A DNA stretch of 64,000 bases, from contig NZ_MTQO01000054.1 of the NCBI RefSeq assembly GCF_001984155.1, positions 682,001 to 746,000 of the forward strand. The letters are read 5' to 3'. The notes beneath the pieces were generated by a model that worked only from the letters and a program-made list of their open reading frames with translations, did not search any database and had not been told where the DNA came from. A program made the translations under genes and the position numbers. This DNA is from Actinosynnema sp. ALI-1.44 (GTDB lineage: Bacteria; Actinomycetota; Actinomycetes; Mycobacteriales; Pseudonocardiaceae). Shown piece after piece: positions 1 through 9,199 of this stretch; the stretch's first letter is position 1; the number at the start of each line of letters is the position of its first letter.

Positions 1-548
1 TCCAGGTCAACAAGAACAATCTGGTCAACCTGGTCGTCACGGCCCGCCCCACGCTCGAGGTGCTGGCCAGGTACGCGCCGGAGTACCCGTGCATGCTCGG
101 CCAGATCGCCGACCGGGTGCCCGCGGCGGAGGCGGCGTTCGGCAAGGGCCAGGCACACCCGAACATGATGCGCGTGACGCTGGAGTTCACCGGCAACCGC
201 GGCAAGTACCTGCCCGGTGTGGACACTCCGCGCTTCGACGACAAGCGCGGACCTCGCTGCTACGAACAGGTCAAGCTGCCCGCGGTGTTCCCGCAGTACC
301 CGCCGGGCGGACCGATCAAGGACGGTTCGGTGAAACCACCGCCACCGCGCAACCAGGCCCCGACCAGCATCATCCCCGGGTCGACCTCGCCGCAGGCGGC
401 CGGGGGCGTGGCCAACACGCCGCAGGAGCTCGACCTGGTGTCGGTACTGCTGGCGCAGAAGGTCGGCGTGGCGCCGGAGGACGTGCCCCGGTGGACCAGT
501 TTCCTGATGGCGCCGGTGTACCGGGGCGCGGAGGTGACTGTCGAATGA
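1..548 (+). CDS. mceA: Mce family protein, first of the operon (MceA type), C-terminal part only
   Basis: The frame is already open at base 3 and runs to the TGA at 546-548, so only about the last 180 residues are present; the MlaD domain and N-terminal anchor lie before the window. What remains is the end of the helical region followed by a Pro/Gly-rich tail, as in MceA proteins. Mce proteins form the periplasmic lipid-transfer tube of an ABC-type importer whose YrbE permeases would be encoded upstream. Identity rests mainly on position: it is the first of six consecutive Mce genes and its TGA overlaps the ATG of the next gene. Confidence 0.85.
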   Translation, partial: QVNKNNLVNLVVTARPTLEVLARYAPEYPCMLGQIADRVPAAEAAFGKGQAHPNMMRVTLEFTGNRGKYLPGVDTPRFDDKRGPRCYEQVKLPAVFPQYPPGGPIKDGSVKPPPPRNQAPTSIIPGSTSPQAAGGVANTPQELDLVSVLLAQKVGVAPEDVPRWTSFLMAPVYRGAEVTVE

Positions 549-1576
549 GGAACATCGCCGGGCCGATCGTCAAGATGGCCCTGTTCGCGGTCGTCACCGT
601 CACGTTGACCGCGCTGCTCGGTGCGACGATCGCCAACAGCAACTTCGGGTCGACGTCGGCCTACCGCGCCCGGTTCGCCGACGCCTCCGGCCTCAAGGTC
701 GGTGACGACGTGCGGATCCTCGGGGTGAAGGTGGGCACGGTCGATTCGCTGTCGGTCGTGCAGGACAGGTACGCCGAGGTCCGGTTCGACATCGACGCGG
801 GCAGGCGGCTGCCCGTGTCGGCCACCGCGTCCATCAAGTACCGCAACCTGGTCGGCCAGCGGTACCTCGCGCTCGGCACCGGCACGGGCAGTGCCGAGCT
901 GCTGGCACCGGGCGGGACGATCCCGTTGGAACGCACCAAGGCCGCGCTGAACCTGACTGTGCTGTTCAACGGGTTCCAGCCGTTGTTCCAGGCGCTGAAG
1001 CCGGAGGACGTCAACAAGCTCGCCTTCGAGATCATCCAGGTCCTACAGGGCGAGGGCGGGACCGTCGACGCCATCCTGCGGCACACCGCGACGCTGACCT
1101 CCACCATCGCGGGGCGGGACAAGGTGATCGGTGATCTGGTCGACAACCTCAACAACGTCCTCGGCACCGTCAACGGCCGCACGGACCAGGTGTCCGACCT
1201 GATCATGAGCCTGCAGCAGCTGGTGTCCGGGCTGTCGGCCGACCGGCAGCCGATCGGTGAGGCGGTCTCGGCGCTCGGCTCGCTCACCGACACCACGGCC
1301 GGTCTGGTGCAGCAGGCCAGGCCGTCGCTCAAGCAGGACATCGGCCTGCTCGGCACGTTGTCGGAGAACCTGAACAAGCAGGAACCGCTGCTCGACGGCA
1401 TGCTCAAAGGCCTCGAACAGCGAGCAGACACGTTCACCCGCACGGTCAGCTACGGCAGCTGGCTGAACTTCTACCTGTGCCGGATGTCCGGAAACGTCGG
1501 CATTTCAGGGCTGAACCTGAACATGGCGCTGCTGCCGGTGCCGACGACGCAGATGCCGGAGAGGTGCGGCGCGTGA
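545..1576 (+). CDS. mceB: Mce family protein, MceB type
   Basis: A 343-residue protein starting at the ATG that overlaps the previous stop (ATGA). A membrane anchor covers about residues 8-28, followed by an MlaD/Mce domain at about 36-115 with the family's 'VGDDVRILGVKVGTV' stretch, then a long helical region rich in Leu, Asp and Asn. In the family, six such proteins assemble into a hexamer that carries lipids or sterols across the cell envelope. The ATGA overlaps on both sides indicate translational coupling. The substrate of this particular system cannot be read from the sequence. Confidence 0.93.
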   Translation: MRNIAGPIVKMALFAVVTVTLTALLGATIANSNFGSTSAYRARFADASGLKVGDDVRILGVKVGTVDSLSVVQDRYAEVRFDIDAGRRLPVSATASIKYRNLVGQRYLALGTGTGSAELLAPGGTIPLERTKAALNLTVLFNGFQPLFQALKPEDVNKLAFEIIQVLQGEGGTVDAILRHTATLTSTIAGRDKVIGDLVDNLNNVLGTVNGRTDQVSDLIMSLQQLVSGLSADRQPIGEAVSALGSLTDTTAGLVQQARPSLKQDIGLLGTLSENLNKQEPLLDGMLKGLEQRADTFTRTVSYGSWLNFYLCRMSGNVGISGLNLNMALLPVPTTQMPERCGA

Positions 1577-2604
1577 AGCCCCTCAAGGAACGCAACCAGG
1601 CCACGGTCGGCGCCGCGACGCTGGCGCTCATCGTGCTGTCCTCCCTCGCGGTGTTCTTCTCCGACGACCTGCCGATCATCGGCACCGGCACCACGTACTC
1701 CGCCTTCTTCAGCGAGGCCGCCGGGCTCGCCGACGGCAACGAGGTGCAGATCGCCGGTGTGAAGGTCGGCGAAGTGTCCACTGTGGTGCTGGCAGGCAAC
1801 CAGGTCAGGGTGCGGTTCAAGGTCCGCGACGTCCGGCTCGGCGACCAGACGCGGGCCGCGATCGGCATCAAGACCCTGCTCGGCGAGAAGTACCTGGCCC
1901 TGGAGCCCAACGGCGCCGGTGCGCAGGACCCGGCCGACACGATCCCCCGCGCGCGCACCACGACCCCGTTCGACGTGAACGCCGCGCTGGGCGAGCTGAG
2001 CAAGACGGTGAACAATTTGGACACAGCGAAACTGGCTGACAGCTTCAAAGTGGTCACGGAAGCGCTCAAGGACACCCCGGAGCACATGCGCGGCGCGCTC
2101 GACGGCCTGTCGGCGTTGTCGAAGACGATCTCCACACGGGACAAGGCGCTCGCCGAGCTGCTCGCCAACACCGGCAAGGTCTCCGGCACGCTGGCCGCCC
2201 GCAACGACCAGATCGTCAAGCTGATCACCGACGGCAACCTGCTGCTGGCCGAGATCCAACGCCGCAAGGACGCGATCAACCAGCTGCTCAGGGGAACGCG
2301 CGACCTGTCGAACGAGTTGCGCGGCCTGGTCGCCGACAACCGGACGCAGCTCAAACCCACGCTGCAGCAGATGGAGAAAGTGACCGCGATGCTGCAGCGC
2401 AACCAGGACAACCTGAGCCGTGGGCTCGCCGCGCTCGCGCCGTTCGTCCGGATCTCCACCAACACCACCGGCAACGGCCGCTGGTTCGAGGGGTACCTGT
2501 GCGGCCTGCTGCCGCCGTACATCAACCTCGGGCCAGGCAAGACGAACGGGCTGACGATCAACCCGGATGGCTGTCTGCCGCCGCTCACCGGAGGTGGCCG
2601 ATGA
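1573..2604 (+). CDS. mceC: Mce family protein, MceC type
   Basis: Start chosen at the GTG inside the GTGA overlap with mceB, giving 343 residues (an in-frame start at 1477 would lie within mceB). The N-terminal membrane segment is at about residues 10-30, then the Mce domain with 'LADGNEVQIAGVKVGEV', then a helical region with repeated KLxDSF/LSxT-like turns. The protein ends in a short Pro/Gly tail. It is a subunit of the same heterohexameric lipid importer as its neighbours; third position in the operon gives the C designation. Confidence 0.93.
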   Translation: MKPLKERNQATVGAATLALIVLSSLAVFFSDDLPIIGTGTTYSAFFSEAAGLADGNEVQIAGVKVGEVSTVVLAGNQVRVRFKVRDVRLGDQTRAAIGIKTLLGEKYLALEPNGAGAQDPADTIPRARTTTPFDVNAALGELSKTVNNLDTAKLADSFKVVTEALKDTPEHMRGALDGLSALSKTISTRDKALAELLANTGKVSGTLAARNDQIVKLITDGNLLLAEIQRRKDAINQLLRGTRDLSNELRGLVADNRTQLKPTLQQMEKVTAMLQRNQDNLSRGLAALAPFVRISTNTTGNGRWFEGYLCGLLPPYINLGPGKTNGLTINPDGCLPPLTGGGR

Positions 2605-3779
2605 CCGTGCGAACACAGGGCCAGCTCAACGCCGCCAGGGTGGTCGCGCTCGCCTGCGTGCTCGGCCTGCTCCTGGCAGGCGCGATCTGGTGGCTGCTGC
2701 GGGCACCGAGTGGGACGCGGGTCACGGCGTACTTCGACAAGACAGTCGGTGTGTACTCCGGTTCGGCGGTCCGCGTGCTCGGTGTTCCCGTCGGGGAGAT
2801 CGTCGACGTGCGACCCGAAGGCGAGCAGGTCAAGGTCGACATGGTGCTCGACTCGGGCGTCCAGGTGCCCGCGTCGGCGAAGGCCGTGATCGTCGCGCCG
2901 TCCCTGGTCAGCGACCGGTACGTCCAGCTCGCGCCCGCCTACACCGACGGCCCGGTGATGGCGTCCGGCGCGGTGATCCAGCGCGCCGACACCGCCATGC
3001 CGGTCGAACTGGACGACCTCTACGCCAGCGTGAACAAGCTGAGCAACGACCTCGGGCCCAACGGTGCCAACAAGGACGGCGCCGTTTCGGACCTGCTGGA
3101 CACCCTGGCGGGAACGCTGAAGGGCAACGGGCAGAACCTCAACAACACGGTCCGCCAACTCGCCGCGGCCGCCGACACGCTCGCCGGGTCCAAGGACAAC
3201 CTGTTCGCCACCGTGGACAACCTCGGCAAGTTCACCAAGGCACTGGCCGACAACGACAAGGCGGTGCACGACTTCTACGGACGACTGGCCGACGTCAGCA
3301 CGTTCCTCGCCGACGACCGCGAGGAAGTCGCTGAGGCGCTGAGCTCGCTCGCCGTGGCGCTCGGGGACGTCAAGTCGTTCGTCGCGGAGAACAAGGACCT
3401 GCTGGCGTCCAATGTGGAGAAGCTGACCGGGGTGACGAAGGCGCTCGTGGACCAGCGCGGGGCGATCGCCGAGATACTGGACGTCGCGCCGGTCGGCGCG
3501 ACCAACCTGGTCAACTCCTACGACGCGGCGTCCGGCTCGATCGGCGTCCGCGCGGACCTCAACGAGTTCACCCACCCGCCGATCCTGATGGTGTGCCGCC
3601 TGATCGAGCAGGGCACGCCGAAGGCAATCCCGGCGACGTTGACCGACGTCTGCAAGTCGCTGGCGCCGGTGCTGGACGGCACGCTGAAACTGCCGACCGT
3701 CGCGGAGACCCTGACCGCGCTGCAGAACGGGACACTGCCGCCGCTGCCGGTGCCCTTGCTCGAGGTGCTGCGGAAATGA
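2601..3779 (+). CDS. mceD: Mce family protein, MceD type
   Basis: The ATG at the ATGA overlap with mceC gives 392 residues. It has an N-terminal membrane anchor (about residues 13-32, AALACVLGLLLAG-like), an Mce domain with 'SGSAVRVLGVPVGEIVDV', and an extended alpha-helical region that in the family forms the tube wall. It is translationally coupled to genes on both sides. There is no lipobox, in contrast to the next gene. Family assignment is firm; the transported lipid is unknown. Confidence 0.93.
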   Translation: MTVRTQGQLNAARVVALACVLGLLLAGAIWWLLRAPSGTRVTAYFDKTVGVYSGSAVRVLGVPVGEIVDVRPEGEQVKVDMVLDSGVQVPASAKAVIVAPSLVSDRYVQLAPAYTDGPVMASGAVIQRADTAMPVELDDLYASVNKLSNDLGPNGANKDGAVSDLLDTLAGTLKGNGQNLNNTVRQLAAAADTLAGSKDNLFATVDNLGKFTKALADNDKAVHDFYGRLADVSTFLADDREEVAEALSSLAVALGDVKSFVAENKDLLASNVEKLTGVTKALVDQRGAIAEILDVAPVGATNLVNSYDAASGSIGVRADLNEFTHPPILMVCRLIEQGTPKAIPATLTDVCKSLAPVLDGTLKLPTVAETLTALQNGTLPPLPVPLLEVLRK

Positions 3780-4960
3780 AACGCATCGGCCTTGTCCTCG
3801 TGGCGCTGCTGCTCGCCGGATGCACGGAGGGCGGTTTCGGCGGGCTGTACAACACGCCGCTGCCGGGTGGCGCGGACATCGGCGACCACCCCTACCAGGT
3901 CACCGCGCAGTTCGGTGACGTGCTCGACCTCGTGCCGCAGGCGAGCGTCAAGGTCAACGACGTGGCCGTCGGACGGGTCGCGAAGATCGAGCTGACGCCG
4001 GACAACAAGATGGCGCTGGTGACGCTCGTGGTCAACGGCGCCGTTTCGCTGCCGGCCAACGCGGGCGCCGAACTGCGCCAGTCGAGCCTGCTGGGGGAGA
4101 AGTACGTCCAGTTGCGCGAACCCGTCGGGGAGCAGCCGCAGGGCCGGTTGACCGACGGTGCTGTCGTCCCGTTGAACCGGACGAACCGCAATCCCGAAGT
4201 CGAAGAGGTCCTCGGGGCGTTGTCGATGCTGCTCAACGGCGGTGGCATCGAGCAGTTGCGGACGATCGTCGGTGAGATGAACAACGCGTTGTCGGGCAAC
4301 GAGGCGCAGATCCGGGAGCTGCTGTCCAACGTCAGGACGTTGGTGTCGACTTTGGACGGTCAACGGGACAGCATCGTCCGCGCGATCGACGGTCTGGCCA
4401 AGCTGTCGGGCACGCTCGTCGCGCAGACCGGAAACCTCACCAACGCGCTGGACAACTTGTCGCCGGGGTTGAAGGTACTCGAACAGCAGCGCACGCAGCT
4501 CACCGGCATGCTCACCGCGCTGGACACGTTGTCGGATGTCGCGGTCGACACCGTGAACCGCAGCAAGAAGGACCTGGTCGCGGATTTGAAGCTGCTTGAG
4601 CCGACGCTGCGCAAGCTGGTCGAGACCGGGGACAAACTCCCGGTCGCGCTGGACTACCTGGTGACGTACCCGTACCCGTCGTACGCGGTCAACGCCGTGC
4701 GCGGCGACTACTTCAACGTGGACGCCAAGCTGAGCCTCGACTTCACCGAGATGATCAACAACCTGTCCAACTCCGGGCAGACCCTGCTGGCGCCACCGGG
4801 CCAGCCGTACGGCAACAAGCCAGATGGAAACGGCACCGGTCCGCTTCCGCTGCCGATCCCGGTGCCGATCATCCCCGACCTGATCCCGAAGAACGGCAAT
4901 CCCAAACCCGACCAGGGCCTGCTCGGCGGGTTGCTGGGGACGCTGCTGGGAGGCGGATGA
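3776..4960 (+). CDS. mceE: Mce family lipoprotein, MceE type (LprN-like)
   Basis: A 394-residue protein starting at the ATG that overlaps the mceD stop. The N-terminus is a lipoprotein signal: a basic MKR start, a hydrophobic stretch and the lipobox LAGC with Cys16 as lipidation site. This is the diagnostic property of the fifth Mce gene (LprN in mycobacterial operons). The Mce domain follows at about residues 40-125 ('ASVKVNDVAVGRVAKIEL'), and the C-terminus is a Pro/Asn/Gly-rich tail with PLPIPVPIIP. The start choice is supported by the lipobox position. Confidence 0.94.
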   Translation: MKRIGLVLVALLLAGCTEGGFGGLYNTPLPGGADIGDHPYQVTAQFGDVLDLVPQASVKVNDVAVGRVAKIELTPDNKMALVTLVVNGAVSLPANAGAELRQSSLLGEKYVQLREPVGEQPQGRLTDGAVVPLNRTNRNPEVEEVLGALSMLLNGGGIEQLRTIVGEMNNALSGNEAQIRELLSNVRTLVSTLDGQRDSIVRAIDGLAKLSGTLVAQTGNLTNALDNLSPGLKVLEQQRTQLTGMLTALDTLSDVAVDTVNRSKKDLVADLKLLEPTLRKLVETGDKLPVALDYLVTYPYPSYAVNAVRGDYFNVDAKLSLDFTEMINNLSNSGQTLLAPPGQPYGNKPDGNGTGPLPLPIPVPIIPDLIPKNGNPKPDQGLLGGLLGTLLGGG

Positions 4961-6186
4961 TGCTCACCAGGGGCGTGCGGCTCAGGATCGTCGCGTTCGT
5001 GATGATCGCGGTGGTGGCCGTGACCTACGCCGGGGCCCGGTACGCGGGCCTGGACCGGTTGTTCGGCGGCAGCGGGTACACCGTGACCGTGCAACTGCCC
5101 GACTCGGGCGGGATCTTCACCAACGCCGAGGTCACCTACCGCGGGGTGACCGTCGGCCGGGTCGGGCGGATGCACCTGGTCGACCGCGGCATCGACGTGG
5201 AACTGGTGATGGACTCCGACCAGTCGATCCCGGCGGACACGAAGGCCGTCGTGGCCAACCGGTCCGCGATCGGCGAGCAGTACGTCGACCTGCAGCCGGC
5301 CAGGGACGGCGGGCCGTACCTGGCCGAAGGGTCGGTGATCACCCAGGAGCGCACGAGCATCCCGCCGTCCACCGACACCATGCTGTCCAATCTGGACGGC
5401 CTGGTCCGCAGCGTCCCGGTCGACTCGCTGCGGACCGTGGTGGACGAGCTGAACACCGCCTTCGCGGGGACCGGCACCGACCTGCAGTTGCTGCTGGACT
5501 CGGCCGGTCAGTTCACGACCGCGGCGACCCAACACCTGCCGCAGACGAAGAGCCTGCTCAGCACCGGCCGCACGGTGCTGGAACGCCAGCAGGCCGACGC
5601 GCAGAAGCTGATCGCGTTCAGCTCGGGCCTGCGCAAGCTGTCCGAGCAGCTCAAGACGTCCGACCCGGACATCCGCAAGCTGATCGAGGTCACCCCGGGT
5701 GTGGCGGACGACGTGGTGGACATCCTGCGCAAGTCGGGGCCGGACCTGGGTGTGGTGTTCGCGAACCTGCTGACCACCACGACGGTGACGACCAGCCGGA
5801 CAGCCGCGATAGAGCAGTTCATGGTCGCCTACCCGGTGATCTCCGCCTTCACCCCGAGCACGGCACCGGACGGCACCGGACACCTCGGCATCATGCTGAA
5901 CTTCTTCGACCCGCCGCCGTGCGTGAAGGGCTACGAGGGCACGAAGCAGCGCAACGCCAGCCAGACCGAGCCCAGTCCGGTGAACCGCAACGCGTACTGC
6001 GCCGAGCCACCCAACAGCCCGGTCGGCGTGCGCGGTGCCCAGAACGCGCCCTTCGCGGGCGTACCCAAGCACGTTTCCCCCGGTGGAACGCCGAATCCGG
6101 CCCCGAAGATGCCCGGCGTGCTCGGCCTGAACCGGGGCGGGAGTGGTTTGCAGAACATCGGCCAGTTGCTAGGTTTGCCCGGGTGA
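4957..6186 (+). CDS. mceF: Mce family protein, MceF type
   Basis: A 409-residue protein in the last Mce position, ATGA-coupled to mceE (a second ATG follows immediately). It has a membrane anchor at about residues 8-26, the Mce domain with 'DSGGIFTNAEVTYRGVTVG', a long helical region, and a C-terminal tail with Cys residues and PNSPVGVRG/PNPAPK-type low-complexity sequence, as usual for MceF. It completes the hexamer set. Confidence 0.93.
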   Translation: MMLTRGVRLRIVAFVMIAVVAVTYAGARYAGLDRLFGGSGYTVTVQLPDSGGIFTNAEVTYRGVTVGRVGRMHLVDRGIDVELVMDSDQSIPADTKAVVANRSAIGEQYVDLQPARDGGPYLAEGSVITQERTSIPPSTDTMLSNLDGLVRSVPVDSLRTVVDELNTAFAGTGTDLQLLLDSAGQFTTAATQHLPQTKSLLSTGRTVLERQQADAQKLIAFSSGLRKLSEQLKTSDPDIRKLIEVTPGVADDVVDILRKSGPDLGVVFANLLTTTTVTTSRTAAIEQFMVAYPVISAFTPSTAPDGTGHLGIMLNFFDPPPCVKGYEGTKQRNASQTEPSPVNRNAYCAEPPNSPVGVRGAQNAPFAGVPKHVSPGGTPNPAPKMPGVLGLNRGGSGLQNIGQLLGLPG

Positions 6187-6671
6187 TCGGTCGTATCCTC
6201 GCTGTGCTGGCGGTGCTCGCGGTGGCTGCTGCCGGGTTCACGGGCTGGCGCTGGTGGAACTCGTCGAACAGCGCCGAAGCGGACATCGCCGAGCAACGGG
6301 ACAACGTGCTCGCGGTCGGCGAACGGCACGTGGTCGAGTTGAACACAGTGGACTTCCAGAACCTGGACGCCGACTTCGACCGGTGGCGTGCGGCGTCGAC
6401 CGGGCCGTTGCTCGACCGCCTCGTCCGCAACCGGGAAACCGACCGGCAGACCACGTTGAGCACGAAGACCGTTGCCAAGGCACGGGTTGTCAGCGCGGCG
6501 GTGACCACGATGAACACCTACACGGGGACGGCGAACGTGATCGCCGCGGTCGAGGTGTCCGTGAGCCAGAACGGCGCACAGCCCACCGCGGGCGTTTCCC
6601 GGTGGGACGTGGACCTGTCGAGGACCGACTCGGGCTGGAAGGTCAGCGCGCTGGAGGTGGTCGGGACGTGA
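6183..6671 (+). CDS. Mce-associated membrane protein (Mas), first copy
   Basis: A 162-residue protein starting at the GTG of a GTGA overlap with mceF. One N-terminal membrane helix (about residues 5-22, VLAVLAVAAAGFTGW), then a short helical segment and a compact alpha/beta domain ending in 'SGWKVSALEVVGT', resembling the SnoaL/NTF2-like fold of Mas proteins. In mycobacteria such proteins stabilise or assist the Mce transporter; that role here is inferred from position and topology. Confidence 0.85.
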   Translation: MIGRILAVLAVLAVAAAGFTGWRWWNSSNSAEADIAEQRDNVLAVGERHVVELNTVDFQNLDADFDRWRAASTGPLLDRLVRNRETDRQTTLSTKTVAKARVVSAAVTTMNTYTGTANVIAAVEVSVSQNGAQPTAGVSRWDVDLSRTDSGWKVSALEVVGT

Positions 6672-7150
6672 AGCCGACCGCTGCGGGGATATCGGCGGCT
6701 GTCCTCGTCGTCGGTGTGTGCCTGACCGTGTGGTTCACGGTCGCGAGGCCGCGAGGGCCGGAGAACGTCGCGTTGGTCGACCTGGCCGCGACCAATGCCG
6801 TGACCGATCAGGTCGGTCGGACGCTGCGCACGGTGTTCTCGTACGACCCGAGTCAGATGGACCGGACTGCCGTCGCCGCCCAGGACGTGCTGGTCGGCGC
6901 GGCGATCGAGCAGTACAACACGCAGTTCCAGCAGGCCAGGAAAGAGGCCACGGATAACAAGCAGGTGCTGACGACGGCCGTGCGGTCGGTCGGTGTGGTG
7001 GACCTGCGGCCGGACTCGGCGCGACTGCTGGTGTTCGTCGACCGGCAGTTGGTGAAGGGCGACAAGCACGAGTCAGGCGCGGCTCAGCTGTTGGTGAGCG
7101 CGGTGAAGAGCGGGGACGTCTGGAAGATCAGCGACATCCGGTTCCTGTAG
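6668..7150 (+). CDS. Mce-associated membrane protein (Mas), second copy
   Basis: A 160-residue protein with a GTG start overlapping the preceding stop. One membrane helix lies at about residues 8-25, followed by an extracellular domain ending 'SGDVWKISDIRFL', which parallels the end of the first Mas. Two tandem Mas genes closing an mce operon is a common actinobacterial arrangement. It is the last gene of the operon: a palindromic repeat follows within two bases and the next gene is convergent. Confidence 0.85.
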   Translation: MKPTAAGISAAVLVVGVCLTVWFTVARPRGPENVALVDLAATNAVTDQVGRTLRTVFSYDPSQMDRTAVAAQDVLVGAAIEQYNTQFQQARKEATDNKQVLTTAVRSVGVVDLRPDSARLLVFVDRQLVKGDKHESGAAQLLVSAVKSGDVWKISDIRFL

Positions 7151-7151
7151 A

Positions 7152-7200
7152 CCCTCGTGGGTGTTGCCAGGGTTTGAACCCGGGAAGGTACTCACGAGGG
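7152..7200. repeat. Palindromic intergenic repeat, family B, copy 1 (likely bidirectional terminator)
   Basis: Outer arms CCCTCGTGGGTG (7152-7163) and TACTCACGAGGG (7189-7200) enclose a centre GGGTT-TG-AACCC. It lies between the convergent ends of the mce operon and the IclR gene, and its right arm contains that gene's stop codon. A second element with the same plan is at 40988-41033. Confidence 0.7.
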
Positions 7201-7950
7201 GGTACCGGTGGACAGGTCGGATTCGATTGATTTGGCTGTGGCGAGCAGTGCCGGGAGCAGGTCCGTCTGCACGCTTTCGACCGGTCGGCTGACGTGGGTG
7301 GAGATGTTCACGGCCGCCACCACTTTGCCCTGGTTGTGGATGGGGGCCGCGATGGAGCGCAGCCCGCTTTCCAGTTCCTCGTCGACCATGCACCAGCCCT
7401 GGTCGCTCACCTTGGCCAGTTCCGCGCGGAGTTCGGTCACGTCGGTGATGGTTCGTTCGGTCAACGGGGTGAGCGGTGTCGCGCCGAGGAACGAGTCCAG
7501 CCAGCTCTGGTCCTGGGCGGCGAGCATGATCCGGCCCATGGACGTGGCGTGCGCCGGGAAGCGGGTACCGATGTCGATCATCACCTTCATGATCCGCTTG
7601 GTGGGTACGCGCGCCACGTAGACGATGTCCGCGCCGTCGAGCACGGAGACCGAGCAGGACTCGTGGACCTCACCCGCCAGCTTCTCCAGGTGGGGCTGGG
7701 CCACGTCGGGCAGGCCCAGGCTGGACAGGTAGGAGTAACCGAGGTCGAGCACCTTGGGGCGTAACGCGAACAGTCGCCCGTCGCTGCGCACGTAGCCGAG
7801 GTCCACCAGGGTGTGCAGGAACCGGCGGGCCGCGGCCCTGGTCAGGCCGGTGACCCTGGCGACGTCGCTGAGCGTCATCTCCGGGTGGTCGGCGTCGAAC
7901 GCCCGGATCACCGCGAGACCGCGTTCCAATGACTGCACGAAGTCGCTCAT
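7192..7950 (-). CDS. pcaR: IclR-family regulator of the protocatechuate operon (PcaR-like)
   Basis: A 252-residue protein: winged HTH at about residues 5-65 (LERGLAVIRAF...LSDVARVTGLTRAAARRFLHTL) and an IclR effector domain ending in the usual 'GLRSIAAPIHNQGKVVAAVNIS' block. Start chosen at the ATG overlapping the pcaB stop by 4 bases; the frame continues upstream only inside pcaB. It is the fourth gene of the pcaI-J-B operon. PcaR-type members sense beta-ketoadipate or protocatechuate; the effector here is inferred from context. Confidence 0.88.
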   Translation of the reverse strand: MSDFVQSLERGLAVIRAFDADHPEMTLSDVARVTGLTRAAARRFLHTLVDLGYVRSDGRLFALRPKVLDLGYSYLSSLGLPDVAQPHLEKLAGEVHESCSVSVLDGADIVYVARVPTKRIMKVMIDIGTRFPAHATSMGRIMLAAQDQSWLDSFLGATPLTPLTERTITDVTELRAELAKVSDQGWCMVDEELESGLRSIAAPIHNQGKVVAAVNISTHVSRPVESVQTDLLPALLATAKSIESDLSTGTPS

Positions 7951-9194
7951 CGCCGCAACGCCCGATCCGTCCACTCGTTCGCCGAACCCAGGTACCCGGC
8001 CGGGTCCAGCGCCCTGTCGATGTCCTCTTCGGACAGAGAGATCCGGGGGTCGGCCAGCAGCGCCGCCCGGAACGGCCGCCCGGAGGTGGCCAGTTCGGTG
8101 ACGACCTCGGATGCCGTGGCGCGGCCCATGCTCGGCGCCAGCGCTGTCACGACTGCCTCGGCCATCACCAGGCCACCGGTCATGTCCACGTTGGCACGCA
8201 TCCGGTCGCGGTCCACCCGCAGTCCTGTGATCAGGTCGCGGGTCCGTGCGCATGCTGTGCTCAGCGTTCCGCACAGTGAATTCAGTGTTTCCCATTCCGC
8301 GTGCCAGGCACCCGCCGCGCGCTCGTGCTCCTGCGGCATCGCGGCGAGCATGGTCGCCACCAGCCCCGGGATCCGCTTGGCAGCGGCCGTGATCAGCACC
8401 GACCGGACCGGGTTCTGCTTGTGCGGCATCGTGGACGACCCGCCGCCTGACGACTCGGCCACCTCGCCGACCTCGGTCTGGGCCAGCAACGTGACGTCGA
8501 GGGCGATCTTGCCGAGCACACCGGCGAGCACACCGAACGCCCCGGCCAGTTCGCCCATCCGGGTCCTGTTGGTGTGCCACGGGATCACCGGTTCGTCCAG
8601 ACCCAGTTCCGCGGCGAACAACCGGGGAACAGCGGTGTCGGAGAAGACCGAGAGCGTCCCCACCGCTCCACCCAACTGGGCGGAGAACCGGAGGCGCCGC
8701 AGGTTCTCCGCTGCCTCGTCCAGCGACACAAGCCATCCGGCGCACTTCAGCCCGAACGTCGTCGGCAGCGCGTGCTGCATCAGCGTTCGCGCGATCATCA
8801 CGGTGTCGCGGTGCTCACGAGCGAGCGAAGCACAGGCGTCGGCAGCGGCGCTCAGATCAACCAGCATGCCGTCGACAGCGTTCTTGGCCACCAGCATCGC
8901 CGCGGTGTCCATGATGTCCTGACTGGTTGCACCGAGGTGGACATACCGGCCCGCGTCGGCGGATACGCGTTCGCGTAGCCGGCGCACCAAGGGAACAACG
9001 GGATTGCCCACGCTGACAGCCTGCCTGCCGAGTTCGGCCGTGTCGAAGTCGGCAGGCACGGCGGCGATTTCCGAAGCGGCCTGCCCGGGGATCACGCCCG
9101 CCTCGGCCAACGCCGTGGCGAGCGCTTTTTCGGCGTCCACCAGCGCCGTCAGCCAGGCCTGGGCGGAGGTCGTGCCGAACAGCGCTTCGAACAT
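7947..9194 (-). CDS. pcaB: 3-carboxy-cis,cis-muconate cycloisomerase
   Basis: A 415-residue member of the fumarase/aspartase superfamily. The superfamily signature GSSTMPHKQNP is present near residue 255, preceded by the 'GATSQDIMDTA' block carrying the TSQD substrate loop. The enzyme converts 3-carboxymuconate, made by protocatechuate 3,4-dioxygenase (pcaHG, encoded divergently), to gamma-carboxymuconolactone. It is translationally coupled to the downstream IclR gene and follows pcaJ by only 5 bases. Confidence 0.93.
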   Translation of the reverse strand: MFEALFGTTSAQAWLTALVDAEKALATALAEAGVIPGQAASEIAAVPADFDTAELGRQAVSVGNPVVPLVRRLRERVSADAGRYVHLGATSQDIMDTAAMLVAKNAVDGMLVDLSAAADACASLAREHRDTVMIARTLMQHALPTTFGLKCAGWLVSLDEAAENLRRLRFSAQLGGAVGTLSVFSDTAVPRLFAAELGLDEPVIPWHTNRTRMGELAGAFGVLAGVLGKIALDVTLLAQTEVGEVAESSGGGSSTMPHKQNPVRSVLITAAAKRIPGLVATMLAAMPQEHERAAGAWHAEWETLNSLCGTLSTACARTRDLITGLRVDRDRMRANVDMTGGLVMAEAVVTALAPSMGRATASEVVTELATSGRPFRAALLADPRISLSEEDIDRALDPAGYLGSANEWTDRALRR

Positions 9195-9199
9195 GCGAC

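Noticed and set aside
1446-3575. Very long open frame antisense to the mce genes (over 700 codons), and similar ones opposite many other genes
   Set aside because: High-GC DNA commonly leaves the antisense frames free of stops. These show no start signals or recognisable domains, while the sense genes are well-supported families.
7951-8745. N-terminal extension of the first IclR protein by about 260 residues into pcaB
   Set aside because: The extension is only an alternative frame of pcaB; the ATG at 7950 gives the normal IclR length and a typical 4-base overlap.
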